From contig WXFD01000012.1 of assembly GCA_009877105.1 (NCBI GenBank), positions 29,715 through 93,714 of the forward strand: 64,000 bases of DNA, written 5' to 3'. The stretch is from Bacteroidales bacterium. Its GTDB lineage: Bacteria > Bacteroidota > Bacteroidia > Bacteroidales > VadinHA17. The translations under genes were made by a program, and so were the position numbers. Below, piece by piece: positions 1 through 9,417 of this stretch. The notes beneath the pieces were generated by a model. That model was not told the DNA's origin and ran no database searches. It saw only the letters and a list, made by a program, of their open reading frames with translations. The number at the start of each line of letters is the position of its first letter. Position 1 is the stretch's first letter.

Positions 1-78
1 ATGAAAAAAATGTTTTGCTGAAAAGATAAACTGAGTCGAACATAAAAACCCTTTTTCGGGAGATCTATTAGTCATCTT

Positions 79-1446
79 ATGAAAGAAAAGGTTATTGCAG
101 TATTTGATATAGGAAAAAGCAACAAAAAGCTGCTTTTATTTGATTATAATCTCAGGCTTGTTTCAGAAAATGAGACCAGTTTCCCTGAGCAGGTTGACGA
201 TGACGGGTTTGCATGCGATAACATCGGTGCCATTGAAAAATGGGTCAGGGATTCGGTAAGCGCCCTCTCGCTTTCCGATAAATATGATCTCACTGCCATG
301 AACTTTGCAACTTATGGTGCAACCATTGCCTATCTTGACAAAGATGGAAAACGGATCACCCCCATATACAATTACCTCAAACCTGTTGATGAAAAATTAC
401 CTGAGAGGCTTTTCAGAAGGTACGGAGGACAGGATGAATTTTGCCGCAGGACCGCTTCACCTGCCCTTGGGATGCTTAACTCCGGCATACAGATATTCTG
501 GCTGAAGTCGGAAAAACCGGATATTTTTTCGAAAGTTGATCAGATCCTCCATTTCCCGCAATATATCTCATACCTGTTTACGGGAAAAATATACTCCGAA
601 CATACCTCAGTGGGCTGCCATACGAGCATGTGGGATTTCGACAACATGAAATATCATCCGTGGCTCTCGGATCATGGCATCAAACTGCCTGAACCAGTAT
701 CTGTAATGACCTGTAACGAGATTGAAAGCGAAGGTAAAAAAATCATGACAGGAATAGGAATTCACGACAGTTCAGCTTCCCTTGCGCCATATTTCACCGG
801 AAAACGAGGGAACTTCCTGCTCATGTCCACAGGAACCTGGTGCATCAACATGAATCCGTTCAATCCTGAAAAACTTACCACAATTCAACTTGACAATGAC
901 TGCCTGTGCTACATGAGTGTCAGTATGCAACCCGTAAAATCATCCAGGCTGTTCCTTGGCAATATGCATGATAATGGCGTTCGGATTCTTTCCGATCATT
1001 TCAGGACCTCAGGCAATTATTACAAGGATCTGAAATATGACAATGATCTGATACAAATGCTGAAAGGCAAATACAGCGGTGACAGGAAAGTATTTTTCAG
1101 CTCGGAATCAGGGTCACGTGAATTCAGGGACAATATAGATCTGTTCGAGTTCAGGACATTTGAAGAAGGTTACCATCAGCTTATGATTGAACTGAGCGAA
1201 CTGACCATAGCTTCTGTTGAACTGATCCTGGCTGAAAATGATGCTACCGAAAACATATACATTACCGGCGGATTTTCCAGGAACAATATTTTCCTTAGGC
1301 TCATGGCCCAGGCCTTTCCTTCAAAAAGAGTATTTACATCAGAAGTAAAGAACGGGACGGCGCTGGGCGCCGCACTTGTTATACTGCAGGCTCTGGGGTA
1401 CCCTCTTCCGGAACTCAACCTTGGACTGACGGAAATCAGCAGCTGA
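79..1446 (+). CDS. FGGY-family carbohydrate kinase (NaCK-like)
   Basis: A cytoplasmic sugar kinase of the actin-like ATPase fold, 455 residues, the usual length for FGGY kinases. The N-terminal phosphate-1 loop is DIGKSNKK (D10), a form I associate with the NaCK-like subgroup rather than with classical RhaB, which has a DLGATSGR-type loop. The C-terminal ATP-binding segment ITGGFSRN sits at about residues 395-402. It would phosphorylate a ketose or aldose after uptake. The sugar cannot be read from sequence. The alpha-L-rhamnosidase further along the window makes a rhamnose-derived substrate possible, but that is inference. The first 78 bases of the window hold no gene, so an upstream operon partner may lie outside. 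Family call firm, substrate open. Confidence 0.85.
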   Translation: MKEKVIAVFDIGKSNKKLLLFDYNLRLVSENETSFPEQVDDDGFACDNIGAIEKWVRDSVSALSLSDKYDLTAMNFATYGATIAYLDKDGKRITPIYNYLKPVDEKLPERLFRRYGGQDEFCRRTASPALGMLNSGIQIFWLKSEKPDIFSKVDQILHFPQYISYLFTGKIYSEHTSVGCHTSMWDFDNMKYHPWLSDHGIKLPEPVSVMTCNEIESEGKKIMTGIGIHDSSASLAPYFTGKRGNFLLMSTGTWCINMNPFNPEKLTTIQLDNDCLCYMSVSMQPVKSSRLFLGNMHDNGVRILSDHFRTSGNYYKDLKYDNDLIQMLKGKYSGDRKVFFSSESGSREFRDNIDLFEFRTFEEGYHQLMIELSELTIASVELILAENDATENIYITGGFSRNNIFLRLMAQAFPSKRVFTSEVKNGTALGAALVILQALGYPLPELNLGLTEISS

Positions 1447-1630
1447 CCTCACAACCACATTCCGCGAATATTCTATTATCCTTTCTGCCAGCATTCTTCG
1501 GATTGCCGCCTCCGGCATTTCCGTACAGCATATCTTGTTGATTCCGGGAAATGTTCATAATTACTTTTTATGTTAATAATAAATATTTTTTATATTTAAG
1601 GATCACTTTTCAAACCTAAAAACCCTGATA

Positions 1631-1714
1631 ATGGACAAGGATGAACAGATTATCCTTAAGATTCTGATATACATAATCATTTTTCTGCTGTTCGGAATTA
1701 TAATCATCACATGA
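1631..1714 (+). CDS. Possible 27-residue single-span membrane peptide
   Basis: A short frame from ATG 1631 encodes a charged start (MDKDEQ) followed by an almost unbroken hydrophobic run of Ile, Leu and Phe, which would form one membrane helix. Its stop codon overlaps the start of the first sulfatase as ATGA (1711-1714), the arrangement typical of translational coupling. No family is recognised. It could be a real small membrane protein, a leader peptide that feeds ribosomes to the sulfatase, or chance in an AT-rich leader. Confidence 0.35.
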   Translation: MDKDEQIILKILIYIIIFLLFGIIIIT

Positions 1715-3162
1715 AAGATAAACACATGTTCCGGATCAATCAGCCCGTTCCCCTGGCTCTTTGTGCCTCCACATTTTTCCTGATGTCTTGCACTGATTCC
1801 GCCGAGAAAAGAGCTTTGCCAAACATTGTTTTTATCCTGGCCGATGATATGGGCTACGGCGACCTTAGCTGTTACGGTCAGCAAAAATTCTCCACTCCCA
1901 ATATCGACCGCCTGGCCAGCCAGGGCATTCTGTTCACGCAACATTACGCTGGATGCACAGTAAGCGCTCCGTCCCGTTCAAGCCTTATGACCGGCCTGCA
2001 TACAGGCCACACACCAATAAGAGGAAACAAGGAATGGGATCCTGAAGGACAATGGCCGCTCCCGGCAGCATCTGTTACAATAGCGGAAATGCTGAAATCG
2101 TGCGGCTACACTACAGGAGCTTTCGGTAAATGGGGACTGGGATTCATTGGTACGGAGGGAGATCCCAACTCTCAGGGATTTGATGAGTTTTTTGGTTATA
2201 ACTGTCAGAGACTTGCTCATAATTACTTTCCCGGTCACCTGTGGCATAACCGGGAAAAAATCATCCTCCACGACAATGATTCAGGCAGGACCGGATCATA
2301 CGGACCTGACCTCATTCACAGGGCCGCACTGGAATTTATTAAAGCTAACAGGGAAAAACCTTTTTTTCTTTTCTACCCTACAATCATTCCTCATGCGGAA
2401 CTTTATGCCAAAGATCAATACATGGCACAGTTCAGGGGAAATTTCGAACCCGAGAAAGTGTTTAAAGGTACTGACAGCGGCCCGGGCTTCCGCAAAGGGG
2501 CATATGGCTCCCAGCCGGAATCACATGCAGCATTCGCGGGAATGATAAAACAGCTCGATGATTATGTTGGCGAAATTATAGCTTCAATCAGCGAACTCGG
2601 GCTTGAAAAAAATACCATCGTTATCTTTTCGTCCGATAACGGGCCGCACCTGGAAGGGGGAGCCGATCCTGATTATTTTAATAGCAACGGGAAGTTCAAA
2701 GGTTATAAAAGGGATCTGTATGAAGGCGGAATAAGGGTCCCGTTTATAGTGAGATGGCCTGGCAAAGTGAAACAGGGCCGCATTTCAGATCATGTTTCGG
2801 CCTTCTGGGATATAATGCCAACCTTTGCAGAAGCAGCCGGTATTGATGCTCCAGAAGAAACTGACGGAATTTCATTCCTGCCGGAGCTTCTTGGCAGAAA
2901 GCAAAAAGATCACGAATTCCTCTACTGGGAATTTCACGAACAGGGTGGCCGGATAGCCGTCAGAACAGGGAACTGGAAAGCAGTTAAATTCAACACTGAA
3001 TTGACTGACACCGGACAAATTGAATTATATAACTTATCTGTTGATCCGGGTGAAACAAATGATGTTGCCGGATCAAACCCCGAAGTGGTAAAGGAAATGC
3101 TCCGTATAATGAAACGGGAACATGTGCCGTCAGATATCTTTCCCATGGCAGCTGAAAGATGA
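1711..3162 (+). CDS. Ser-type sulfatase 1, arylsulfatase A-like lipoprotein
   Basis: A type I sulfatase that should hydrolyse sulfate esters on glycans. Residues 1-27 are a lipoprotein signal ending in LMSC (C27), so it is probably membrane-anchored. The metal-binding start ADDMGYGD (D45, D46) is intact. The modification motif is S85-A-P-S-R89, so the formylglycine precursor is Ser, not Cys. The usual GKWHLG segment reads GKWGLG (139-144), with Gly where most sulfatases have His; I recall this variant from an arylsulfatase A-like subgroup. The second metal site, SSDNGPH, lies near residues 308-314. Start at 1711 is chosen because it overlaps the preceding small frame by four bases; Met6 (1726) is an alternative. 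First of five sulfatases in a row. Confidence 0.9.
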   Translation: MKDKHMFRINQPVPLALCASTFFLMSCTDSAEKRALPNIVFILADDMGYGDLSCYGQQKFSTPNIDRLASQGILFTQHYAGCTVSAPSRSSLMTGLHTGHTPIRGNKEWDPEGQWPLPAASVTIAEMLKSCGYTTGAFGKWGLGFIGTEGDPNSQGFDEFFGYNCQRLAHNYFPGHLWHNREKIILHDNDSGRTGSYGPDLIHRAALEFIKANREKPFFLFYPTIIPHAELYAKDQYMAQFRGNFEPEKVFKGTDSGPGFRKGAYGSQPESHAAFAGMIKQLDDYVGEIIASISELGLEKNTIVIFSSDNGPHLEGGADPDYFNSNGKFKGYKRDLYEGGIRVPFIVRWPGKVKQGRISDHVSAFWDIMPTFAEAAGIDAPEETDGISFLPELLGRKQKDHEFLYWEFHEQGGRIAVRTGNWKAVKFNTELTDTGQIELYNLSVDPGETNDVAGSNPEVVKEMLRIMKREHVPSDIFPMAAER

Positions 3163-3240
3163 TAAGTTGAGAACCGGACAGACAATCGGATGCAGACCAT
3201 TCAACGAATTATTAAACCTGATCACTGAAAAAATGCTTCC

Positions 3241-4770
3241 ATGAGACTTTGTACTGAAAAGAAGATTCTGCTGCCAGTGCTGATGGCTTCTGTACTGCCA
3301 CTCTCCTCATCGTGCCGGAAGGCCGAAAGTCCCAACATTATTTTAATTTATGCAGACGATCTGGGTTACGGGGATGTCAGCTGTTACGGTGCAAAGAGCA
3401 TCCTGACGCCAAACATTGACAGGATTGCCAGGCAGGGGCTGCAATTCAGCAATGCGCACTGCACATCAGCCACAAGTACCCCATCGCGATATTCTCTGCT
3501 TACCGGAGAGTATGCCTGGAGAAGACCCGGTACCGGAATAGCTCCGGGTGACGCTCCTTCCGTAATAAAAGCAGGCAGATTCACCATTGCATCACTTTTG
3601 AAAAGCGCCGGTTACACGACAGCCGTAATAGGGAAATGGCATCTCGGACTTGGACCTGAAGGCGGACCTGACTGGAACGGTGAGATAAGGCCCGGGCCAA
3701 TGGACCTGGGTTTTGACTATAATTTTATCATGCCCGCTACAGGTGACCGCGTTCCATGTGTCTTTGTCGAGAACAGGAATGTGCTTGGTCTTGATCCGGA
3801 TGATCCGATTCGCGTCAGTTTTAAGGAAAAAATAGGCAGTCTGCCGACCGGAAGGGAAAATCCTGAGCTTCTAAAAATGCATCCAAGTCATGGTCATGAT
3901 ATGACAATCATCAATGGAATAAGCAGGATAGGATATATGACAGGAGGGACTTCGGCACTCTGGACCGACGAAGATATTGCGGATGTGATTACGGAAAAGG
4001 CCGTCAGATATATAAAGGACAACAAGAATAGGCCATTCTTTTTATATTTTGCCACAAATGATATCCACGTTCCGAGAGTTCCGCACCCCAGGTTTGCAGG
4101 AAAGAGCGGTATGGGTCCGAGGGGAGATGTTATCCTGCAGTTTGACTGGTCGGTAGGTGAAATCATCAGGACTGTTGAAGAGCTGGATCTGTCGCGCAAA
4201 ACCCTGATCATTGTGACAAGTGACAACGGCCCCGTGGTAGATGACGGATACCGCGACCAGGCTGTTGAACTGCTTGGCGATCACAAACCTGCCGGCCCGC
4301 TTCGCGGAGGAAAATACAGCGCTTTTGACGGCGGGACCAGGATCATGTTTATTGCCAGCTGGAAAGGAAAAATCAAACCCGGGAAGTCAGATGCACTGTT
4401 CAGCCAGATAGACCTCATGTCGTCGTTTGCATCACTTACCGGACAAACCATTCCGGCAGGGGAAGGACCCGACAGCTATAACAACCTTCCGGTCCTCCTG
4501 GGAAAATCCCGGAAAGACAGAAGCTGGCTGGTTGAACAGTCGCTCAATAACCGGCTTTCGATCATTAAGGGTGACTGGAAATATATTGAACCCGGACCAG
4601 GAATTAGAATCATGCCCGAAACCGGAACCGAAACCGGCAACGATCCGGAACCTCAGCTTTACAACCTGCGCAGGGATATCGGTGAGAAAAATAATGTTGC
4701 CCGGGAAAACCAGTCAATTGTTAATGAATTAACAGAATTGTTGCAAGAAATCAGGAATTCTGCAGAATAA
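3241..4770 (+). CDS. Ser-type sulfatase 2
   Basis: A type I sulfatase of 509 residues acting on sulfated carbohydrates in the periplasm or at the cell surface. A hydrophobic signal ends at a Ser-rich stretch with C25, a weak lipobox. YADDLGYGD at about 38-45 carries the metal-binding aspartates. The modification motif is S79-T-P-S-R83, again Ser-type. GKWHLG is present, so the catalytic Lys and His are kept, as is TSDNGP in the C-terminal half. It lies 78 bases after sulfatase 1 and 15 bases before sulfatase 3, consistent with one transcript. The true substrate position cannot be inferred. Confidence 0.9.
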   Translation: MRLCTEKKILLPVLMASVLPLSSSCRKAESPNIILIYADDLGYGDVSCYGAKSILTPNIDRIARQGLQFSNAHCTSATSTPSRYSLLTGEYAWRRPGTGIAPGDAPSVIKAGRFTIASLLKSAGYTTAVIGKWHLGLGPEGGPDWNGEIRPGPMDLGFDYNFIMPATGDRVPCVFVENRNVLGLDPDDPIRVSFKEKIGSLPTGRENPELLKMHPSHGHDMTIINGISRIGYMTGGTSALWTDEDIADVITEKAVRYIKDNKNRPFFLYFATNDIHVPRVPHPRFAGKSGMGPRGDVILQFDWSVGEIIRTVEELDLSRKTLIIVTSDNGPVVDDGYRDQAVELLGDHKPAGPLRGGKYSAFDGGTRIMFIASWKGKIKPGKSDALFSQIDLMSSFASLTGQTIPAGEGPDSYNNLPVLLGKSRKDRSWLVEQSLNNRLSIIKGDWKYIEPGPGIRIMPETGTETGNDPEPQLYNLRRDIGEKNNVARENQSIVNELTELLQEIRNSAE

Positions 4771-4785
4771 CCTAAATAATGCATA

Positions 4786-6288
4786 ATGAAAATTAATCTG
4801 AAGCCTGCACTGGGGATAGGCGTGATAGCCTCCGTTCCTCTCGTTTCCTGTCAGAACTCAGGAAAACAGGAAACATCAAAACCAAACATTCTGATGATCC
4901 TTCTCGACGATTACGGGTACAGCGATGTCGGATGCTATGGAAGCAAATTCTATGAGACCCCGAATATTGACAGGCTGGCCAGCCAGGGAATTATGTTTAC
5001 CGATGCATATGCTTCATGTCCCGTCTCCTCACCTACGAGAGGGTCTATACTGACCGGCAAGTATCCGGTAAACACAGGTATAACGGAATGGATACCTGGA
5101 AGGCAGGCCACTGATTACGGTGCTCCATATGACAAGCTTCTGCCGCTGCCTTTCAAACTTTTCCTTGATCCTGAGGAAGTTACCGTGGCTGAAATGCTTA
5201 AAACCAAAGGTTACACAACAATGATTTCCGGGAAATGGCACCTGGGCGAAGATCCGGCCTACTGGCCCGAAAACCAGGGCTTTGATGTAAACAAAGGTGG
5301 ATATAAGGCAGGTCAGCCATTTGTCACCGCCACGGCCAACGGATATTTCTCTCCGTATGGAAACCCGCGGCTTGACAACGGACCTCCGGGTGAATATCTT
5401 ACCGACAGGCAGACGGATGAAGCCATCAGATTCATTGAAAACAACAGGGAAAAGCCGTTTTTTGTCCTCCTTTCATATTATGCCGTACACACACCTTTGC
5501 AGGCAAAGGAACAGCATATAAAAAAGTTTACTGAAAAAGCCGATTCGATGGGACTGTCATCCATCTCTCCCTTTACCAGGGACAAAGACTGGATAAAACC
5601 CTCCATGCCGGACGACTTCAGGGAAAGAATCATTCAGAGCAATCCGGTTTATGCTGCAATGATATGGAGTGTGGATGAGAATATAGGCCGTGTGCTGGCC
5701 AGGCTTGAGGAACTCGGTATTGACGGGAATACCGTTGTGATCGTTACCTCTGACAATGGAGGACTTGCGACTTCGATTGGCTCCCCAACATGCAATGCTC
5801 CTTTGAGAGCCGGAAAAGGATGGCTTTATGAGGGGGGAATACGGGTACCTCTCATCGTAAGATATCCGGGGCTGAAATCTCCGGCTAAAGTAGTTGATTA
5901 TCCGGTTTCATCCGTTGATTTTTATCCCACCTTTGCGGAAATTGCCGGCTATGACTGCAGCAATGAGAAAATTGACGGAATCAGCTTCCTTTCATCGCTT
6001 TCGGGCAGGAATCCTGAAGACAGGCCTTTATTCTGGCACTATCCGCACTACAATAACCGTGGTGTTGAACCAGGGAGCGCAATCAGGCTGGGCAAATATA
6101 AACTTATAGACAATTTTGAGAGAGAGAGGCAGGAACTGTATGATCTTGAAAACGACATATCGGAAACAACCGATATTTCAGCTTCAAACCCTGAAAAGAC
6201 CAGGGAACTGTTCACTTTGCTGAATGACTGGAGGGCCCTGACGGGTGCAAAAATGATGCTTCCAAACCCCGCATGGAAAAAGGAGTGA
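4786..6288 (+). CDS. Ser-type sulfatase 3, lipoprotein
   Basis: A type I sulfatase of 500 residues. The signal peptide ends in LVSC with C22, a good lipobox, so an anchored lipoprotein is expected. The metal-binding LLDDYGYSD is at about 39-47. The formylglycine motif is S81-S-P-T-R85 (Ser-type), followed by the conserved LTG. GKWHLG and TSDNGG are present. An Ala/Ser-rich YPV-type C-terminal region ending in a Trp-containing tail is typical of the family. It begins 15 bases after sulfatase 2 ends. Sequence divergence from its neighbours indicates a different subfamily, hence a different sulfate position or sugar, rather than recent duplication. Confidence 0.9.
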   Translation: MKINLKPALGIGVIASVPLVSCQNSGKQETSKPNILMILLDDYGYSDVGCYGSKFYETPNIDRLASQGIMFTDAYASCPVSSPTRGSILTGKYPVNTGITEWIPGRQATDYGAPYDKLLPLPFKLFLDPEEVTVAEMLKTKGYTTMISGKWHLGEDPAYWPENQGFDVNKGGYKAGQPFVTATANGYFSPYGNPRLDNGPPGEYLTDRQTDEAIRFIENNREKPFFVLLSYYAVHTPLQAKEQHIKKFTEKADSMGLSSISPFTRDKDWIKPSMPDDFRERIIQSNPVYAAMIWSVDENIGRVLARLEELGIDGNTVVIVTSDNGGLATSIGSPTCNAPLRAGKGWLYEGGIRVPLIVRYPGLKSPAKVVDYPVSSVDFYPTFAEIAGYDCSNEKIDGISFLSSLSGRNPEDRPLFWHYPHYNNRGVEPGSAIRLGKYKLIDNFERERQELYDLENDISETTDISASNPEKTRELFTLLNDWRALTGAKMMLPNPAWKKE

Positions 6289-6328
6289 TCCCGGCTTGTT
6301 TTTATTTTGATTACAAAAACCATATGCC

Positions 6329-7807
6329 ATGTTAAAACTTAATTCCGTCCTTACTGCCGGGGCAGTAACACTGGCAGGCTTCCAGGCCCCTGCCCAGAAG
6401 CCTGCAGCACTAAAGGCAGCCACTCCCAACATTATTATTATCCTGATGGATGATATGGGATATGGCGATATCGGCACGACCGGGGCAAATCAATATGACA
6501 CACCCAATCTGGACCGGCTGGCAAGCCAGGGAATGCAGTTCACCTGGTTTTACAGTCCGCAGGCAGTAAGCAGCGCTTCCAGGGCGGGACTGTTGACAGG
6601 ATGCTACCCCAATCGCGTTGGAATTACCGGGGCACTTATGCCATGGTCAACCATTGGGATCAATTCCGATGAAACAACTATTGCCGAGGTTCTCAAAACA
6701 AGGGGATATCATACTGCGGCTTTTGGCAAATGGCATGTGGGCCACCAGAGGGAGTTCCTTCCCCTCCAGCACGGATTCGATGAATATTACGGGCTGCCAT
6801 ATTCAAATGACATGTGGCCTGTCGATTTTGACGGGGTCCCGATTCATCTCAGGGATACTACCAGCAGACTTATGAGATATCCGGTTCTCCCGCTGATAGA
6901 AGGAAATGAAAAAATAGGAGAGATCACTGATCTTTCCGGTCAGGATAAACTGACTGCCGAATATACCAGGCGGGCTGTGGAATTCATTGAAAGGCACAGG
7001 AAAGAACCTTTCTTCCTTTATCTGCCTCATTCAATGGTGCATGTACCCCTCGGTGTATCTGAAAAATTCAGGGGAAAAAGCAGGCAGGGGCTGTACGGCG
7101 ATGTCATGATGGAAGTGGACTGGTCGGTTGGGGAGATTGTAAAAGCGGTCGACAAAAACGGCCTTGCAAAAAAGACACTGATAATTTTTACGAGCGATAA
7201 CGGACCCTGGCTTAATTTTGGAAATCACGCCGGTACTACGGGCGGATTACGCGAAGGAAAGGGAACAACATGGGAAGGCGGCCAGAGGGTGCCCTGTATA
7301 ATGAGATGGACAGGTGTCATCCCGGCAGGGGAAATCTGTAACCGCCTTGCCAGTTCAATCGATTTTCTGCCCACCGTTGCCGCCATAACCGGGGCAAAGC
7401 TTCCCGGGAAGAAAATCGATGGCGTCAATATACTCCCGTTAATGCTTGGCGATAAAAATACCACACCTCGCCATGAATTGTATTATTATTACAAGACCAA
7501 CAGCCTGGAAGCCGTTCAGCGCGACTACTGGAAACTTGTTCTGCCTCACAGGAACAATCAGTCATACCGTTATGTGGATCCGGGGAAAGATGGCTGGCCG
7601 GGACCCTATGGCTCAGAAACAATCTATTCACCTGAACTATATGATCTCCGGCGCGATCCCGGTGAATGGTATGACGTTGCCGCCCTGTATCCTGAAAAGG
7701 TAAAAGAGCTCCAGGATCTTGCAGGGGAAGCAAGGCGCGACCTGGGTGATGAAATAACGGGCGATCCGGGAACCGGACGCCGGCAGCCCGGAACAATTAA
7801 AGAATAA
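6329..7807 (+). CDS. Ser-type sulfatase 4
   Basis: A type I sulfatase of 492 residues with a cleavable signal peptide (cleavage probably near residues 20-22; no lipobox cysteine). MDDMGYGDIG at about 40-49 gives the metal site. The modification motif is S81-S-A-S-R85: Ser-type, with Ala where Pro is usual, which is still within the accepted (C/S)-x-(P/A)-x-R pattern. The catalytic segment reads GKWHVG. TSDNGPW marks the second metal site. It follows sulfatase 3 by 40 bases and precedes sulfatase 5 by 34. Confidence 0.9.
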   Translation: MLKLNSVLTAGAVTLAGFQAPAQKPAALKAATPNIIIILMDDMGYGDIGTTGANQYDTPNLDRLASQGMQFTWFYSPQAVSSASRAGLLTGCYPNRVGITGALMPWSTIGINSDETTIAEVLKTRGYHTAAFGKWHVGHQREFLPLQHGFDEYYGLPYSNDMWPVDFDGVPIHLRDTTSRLMRYPVLPLIEGNEKIGEITDLSGQDKLTAEYTRRAVEFIERHRKEPFFLYLPHSMVHVPLGVSEKFRGKSRQGLYGDVMMEVDWSVGEIVKAVDKNGLAKKTLIIFTSDNGPWLNFGNHAGTTGGLREGKGTTWEGGQRVPCIMRWTGVIPAGEICNRLASSIDFLPTVAAITGAKLPGKKIDGVNILPLMLGDKNTTPRHELYYYYKTNSLEAVQRDYWKLVLPHRNNQSYRYVDPGKDGWPGPYGSETIYSPELYDLRRDPGEWYDVAALYPEKVKELQDLAGEARRDLGDEITGDPGTGRRQPGTIKE

Positions 7808-7841
7808 ATAAAGTATTATTGTCATAATAAAATCATTCAAT

Positions 7842-9407
7842 ATGAAATTTTACCTCGGATACGCCGCACTGGCTGGTATGGGTGCGGTCCTTGGACAGGA
7901 TTCAGCCGGCCCTTCACCGGCCAACGAAAGGCCCAACATAATCTATATTATGTCGGACGATCACGCTTACCAGGCAATAAGCGCATATGAAAGCATCCTT
8001 AAGGATTATGCTCCAACGCCTAACATCGACAGGATCGCCAGAGACGGAATGCGTTTTGACCGATGTCTTGTTACCAATTCCTTGTCAGGTCCATGCAGGG
8101 CTGTTATACTGACAGGGAAGTACAGCCATGTAAACGGATTTATCACTAACGATGATCAGAAACCGTTTGACGGATCACAGCAAACCTTTCCAAAGCTGCT
8201 TCAGAAGGCCGGATACAACACTGCCATGATCGGCAAATGGCACCTGGAATCTGAACCAACCGGATTTGATCATTGGGAAATCCTCCCCGGACAGGGGGTT
8301 TACTATAATCCGGATTTCATTACCAGGGAAGGCAGGCATACAGAGAAGGGTTATGTAACGGATCTGATCACGGAAAAATGTCTCAATTGGCTTGATAATG
8401 CAAAAAACTCCGGAAAACCTTTCATGCTTATGATGCATCACAAGGCGCCTCACCGGGAATGGCAGCCCGGTCCTGATGAACTGTCCCTTTACAAGGATGT
8501 AATTTTCCCGGAGCCTGAAACACTTTTTGATGACTACGCCGGCCGCGGTACCGCCGAGAAAACACAGGACATGACAATCTCTAAAACAATGCGTATTGAG
8601 GAGGACCTTAAAATGTACAAGGATCGGTCGAAGATGCGGCGGACCGGGCTCGACCGCATGGATTCCCTGCAGATGGCAGAATGGAACAAGGTATATGATC
8701 CGATTATCTCCAGATTCTATGAATCGGACCTTTCAGGCAACGATCTTGTGAGATTCAAATACCAGAGGTACCTGCAAGACTATCTCGCCTGCATTGCCGC
8801 AGTTGATAAAAGTGTGGGAGAAATACTGAACTATCTTGAAAAAAACGGACTCGATAAAAACACAGTGGTAATATATGCTTCAGACCAGGGTTTCTATCTG
8901 GGAGAGCATGGCTGGTTCGACAAGAGATTCATGTTCGAGGAATCATATCGCACTCCACTGGTTATCAGATGGCCGGGAGTCATCAGACCCGGAAGTGTAA
9001 ACAACGACATGGTATCGAATATTGACCTTCCGGAGACTTTCCTGGAAATGGCCGGACTGGACGTTCCTTCCGATATGCAGGGAAGAAGCATGGTTCCTGT
9101 TTTAAAGGGAAAAACCCCTTCAGACTGGAGAAAAGAGCACTATTATCATTATTATGAACTCCCCGGGCCACATAGTGTCAAACGTCACTACGGAATAAGC
9201 ACCGACCGCTACAAACTGATCCATTATTACTATGATATTGATGAATGGGAGCTTTACGACAGGAAAGCAGATCCATTGGAGATGAAAAACGTTTACAATG
9301 ACCCGAAATACGCCAAAATCAGGAAAGATCTCCATAAGCGGCTCACCTCGCTTATGAAAAAGTTCGGGGACAGTGATGAGCTTGCAAGGTCATTCCTACC
9401 AAACTGA
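7842..9407 (+). CDS. Ser-type sulfatase 5, N-acetylglucosamine-6-sulfatase-like
   Basis: A type I sulfatase of 521 residues. The start of the mature protein ([16 protein letters not shown]), the motif S82-G-P-C-R86, the segment [20 protein letters not shown] and the distal [18 protein letters not shown] closely resemble what I remember of Bacteroides N-acetylglucosamine-6-O-sulfatases, so action on 6-sulfated GlcNAc or a related hexosamine is the best guess. That is by recall, not by alignment. A signal peptide is present at the N-terminus. The stop lies 10 bases before the antiporter start. Confidence 0.88.
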   Translation: MKFYLGYAALAGMGAVLGQDSAGPSPANERPNIIYIMSDDHAYQAISAYESILKDYAPTPNIDRIARDGMRFDRCLVTNSLSGPCRAVILTGKYSHVNGFITNDDQKPFDGSQQTFPKLLQKAGYNTAMIGKWHLESEPTGFDHWEILPGQGVYYNPDFITREGRHTEKGYVTDLITEKCLNWLDNAKNSGKPFMLMMHHKAPHREWQPGPDELSLYKDVIFPEPETLFDDYAGRGTAEKTQDMTISKTMRIEEDLKMYKDRSKMRRTGLDRMDSLQMAEWNKVYDPIISRFYESDLSGNDLVRFKYQRYLQDYLACIAAVDKSVGEILNYLEKNGLDKNTVVIYASDQGFYLGEHGWFDKRFMFEESYRTPLVIRWPGVIRPGSVNNDMVSNIDLPETFLEMAGLDVPSDMQGRSMVPVLKGKTPSDWRKEHYYHYYELPGPHSVKRHYGISTDRYKLIHYYYDIDEWELYDRKADPLEMKNVYNDPKYAKIRKDLHKRLTSLMKKFGDSDELARSFLPN

Positions 9408-9417
9408 CCGCCTGCGC

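Noticed and set aside
1603..1944. 113-residue minus-strand frame over the sulfatase 1 start
   Set aside because: Overlaps a firm gene in antisense and has no recognisable feature.
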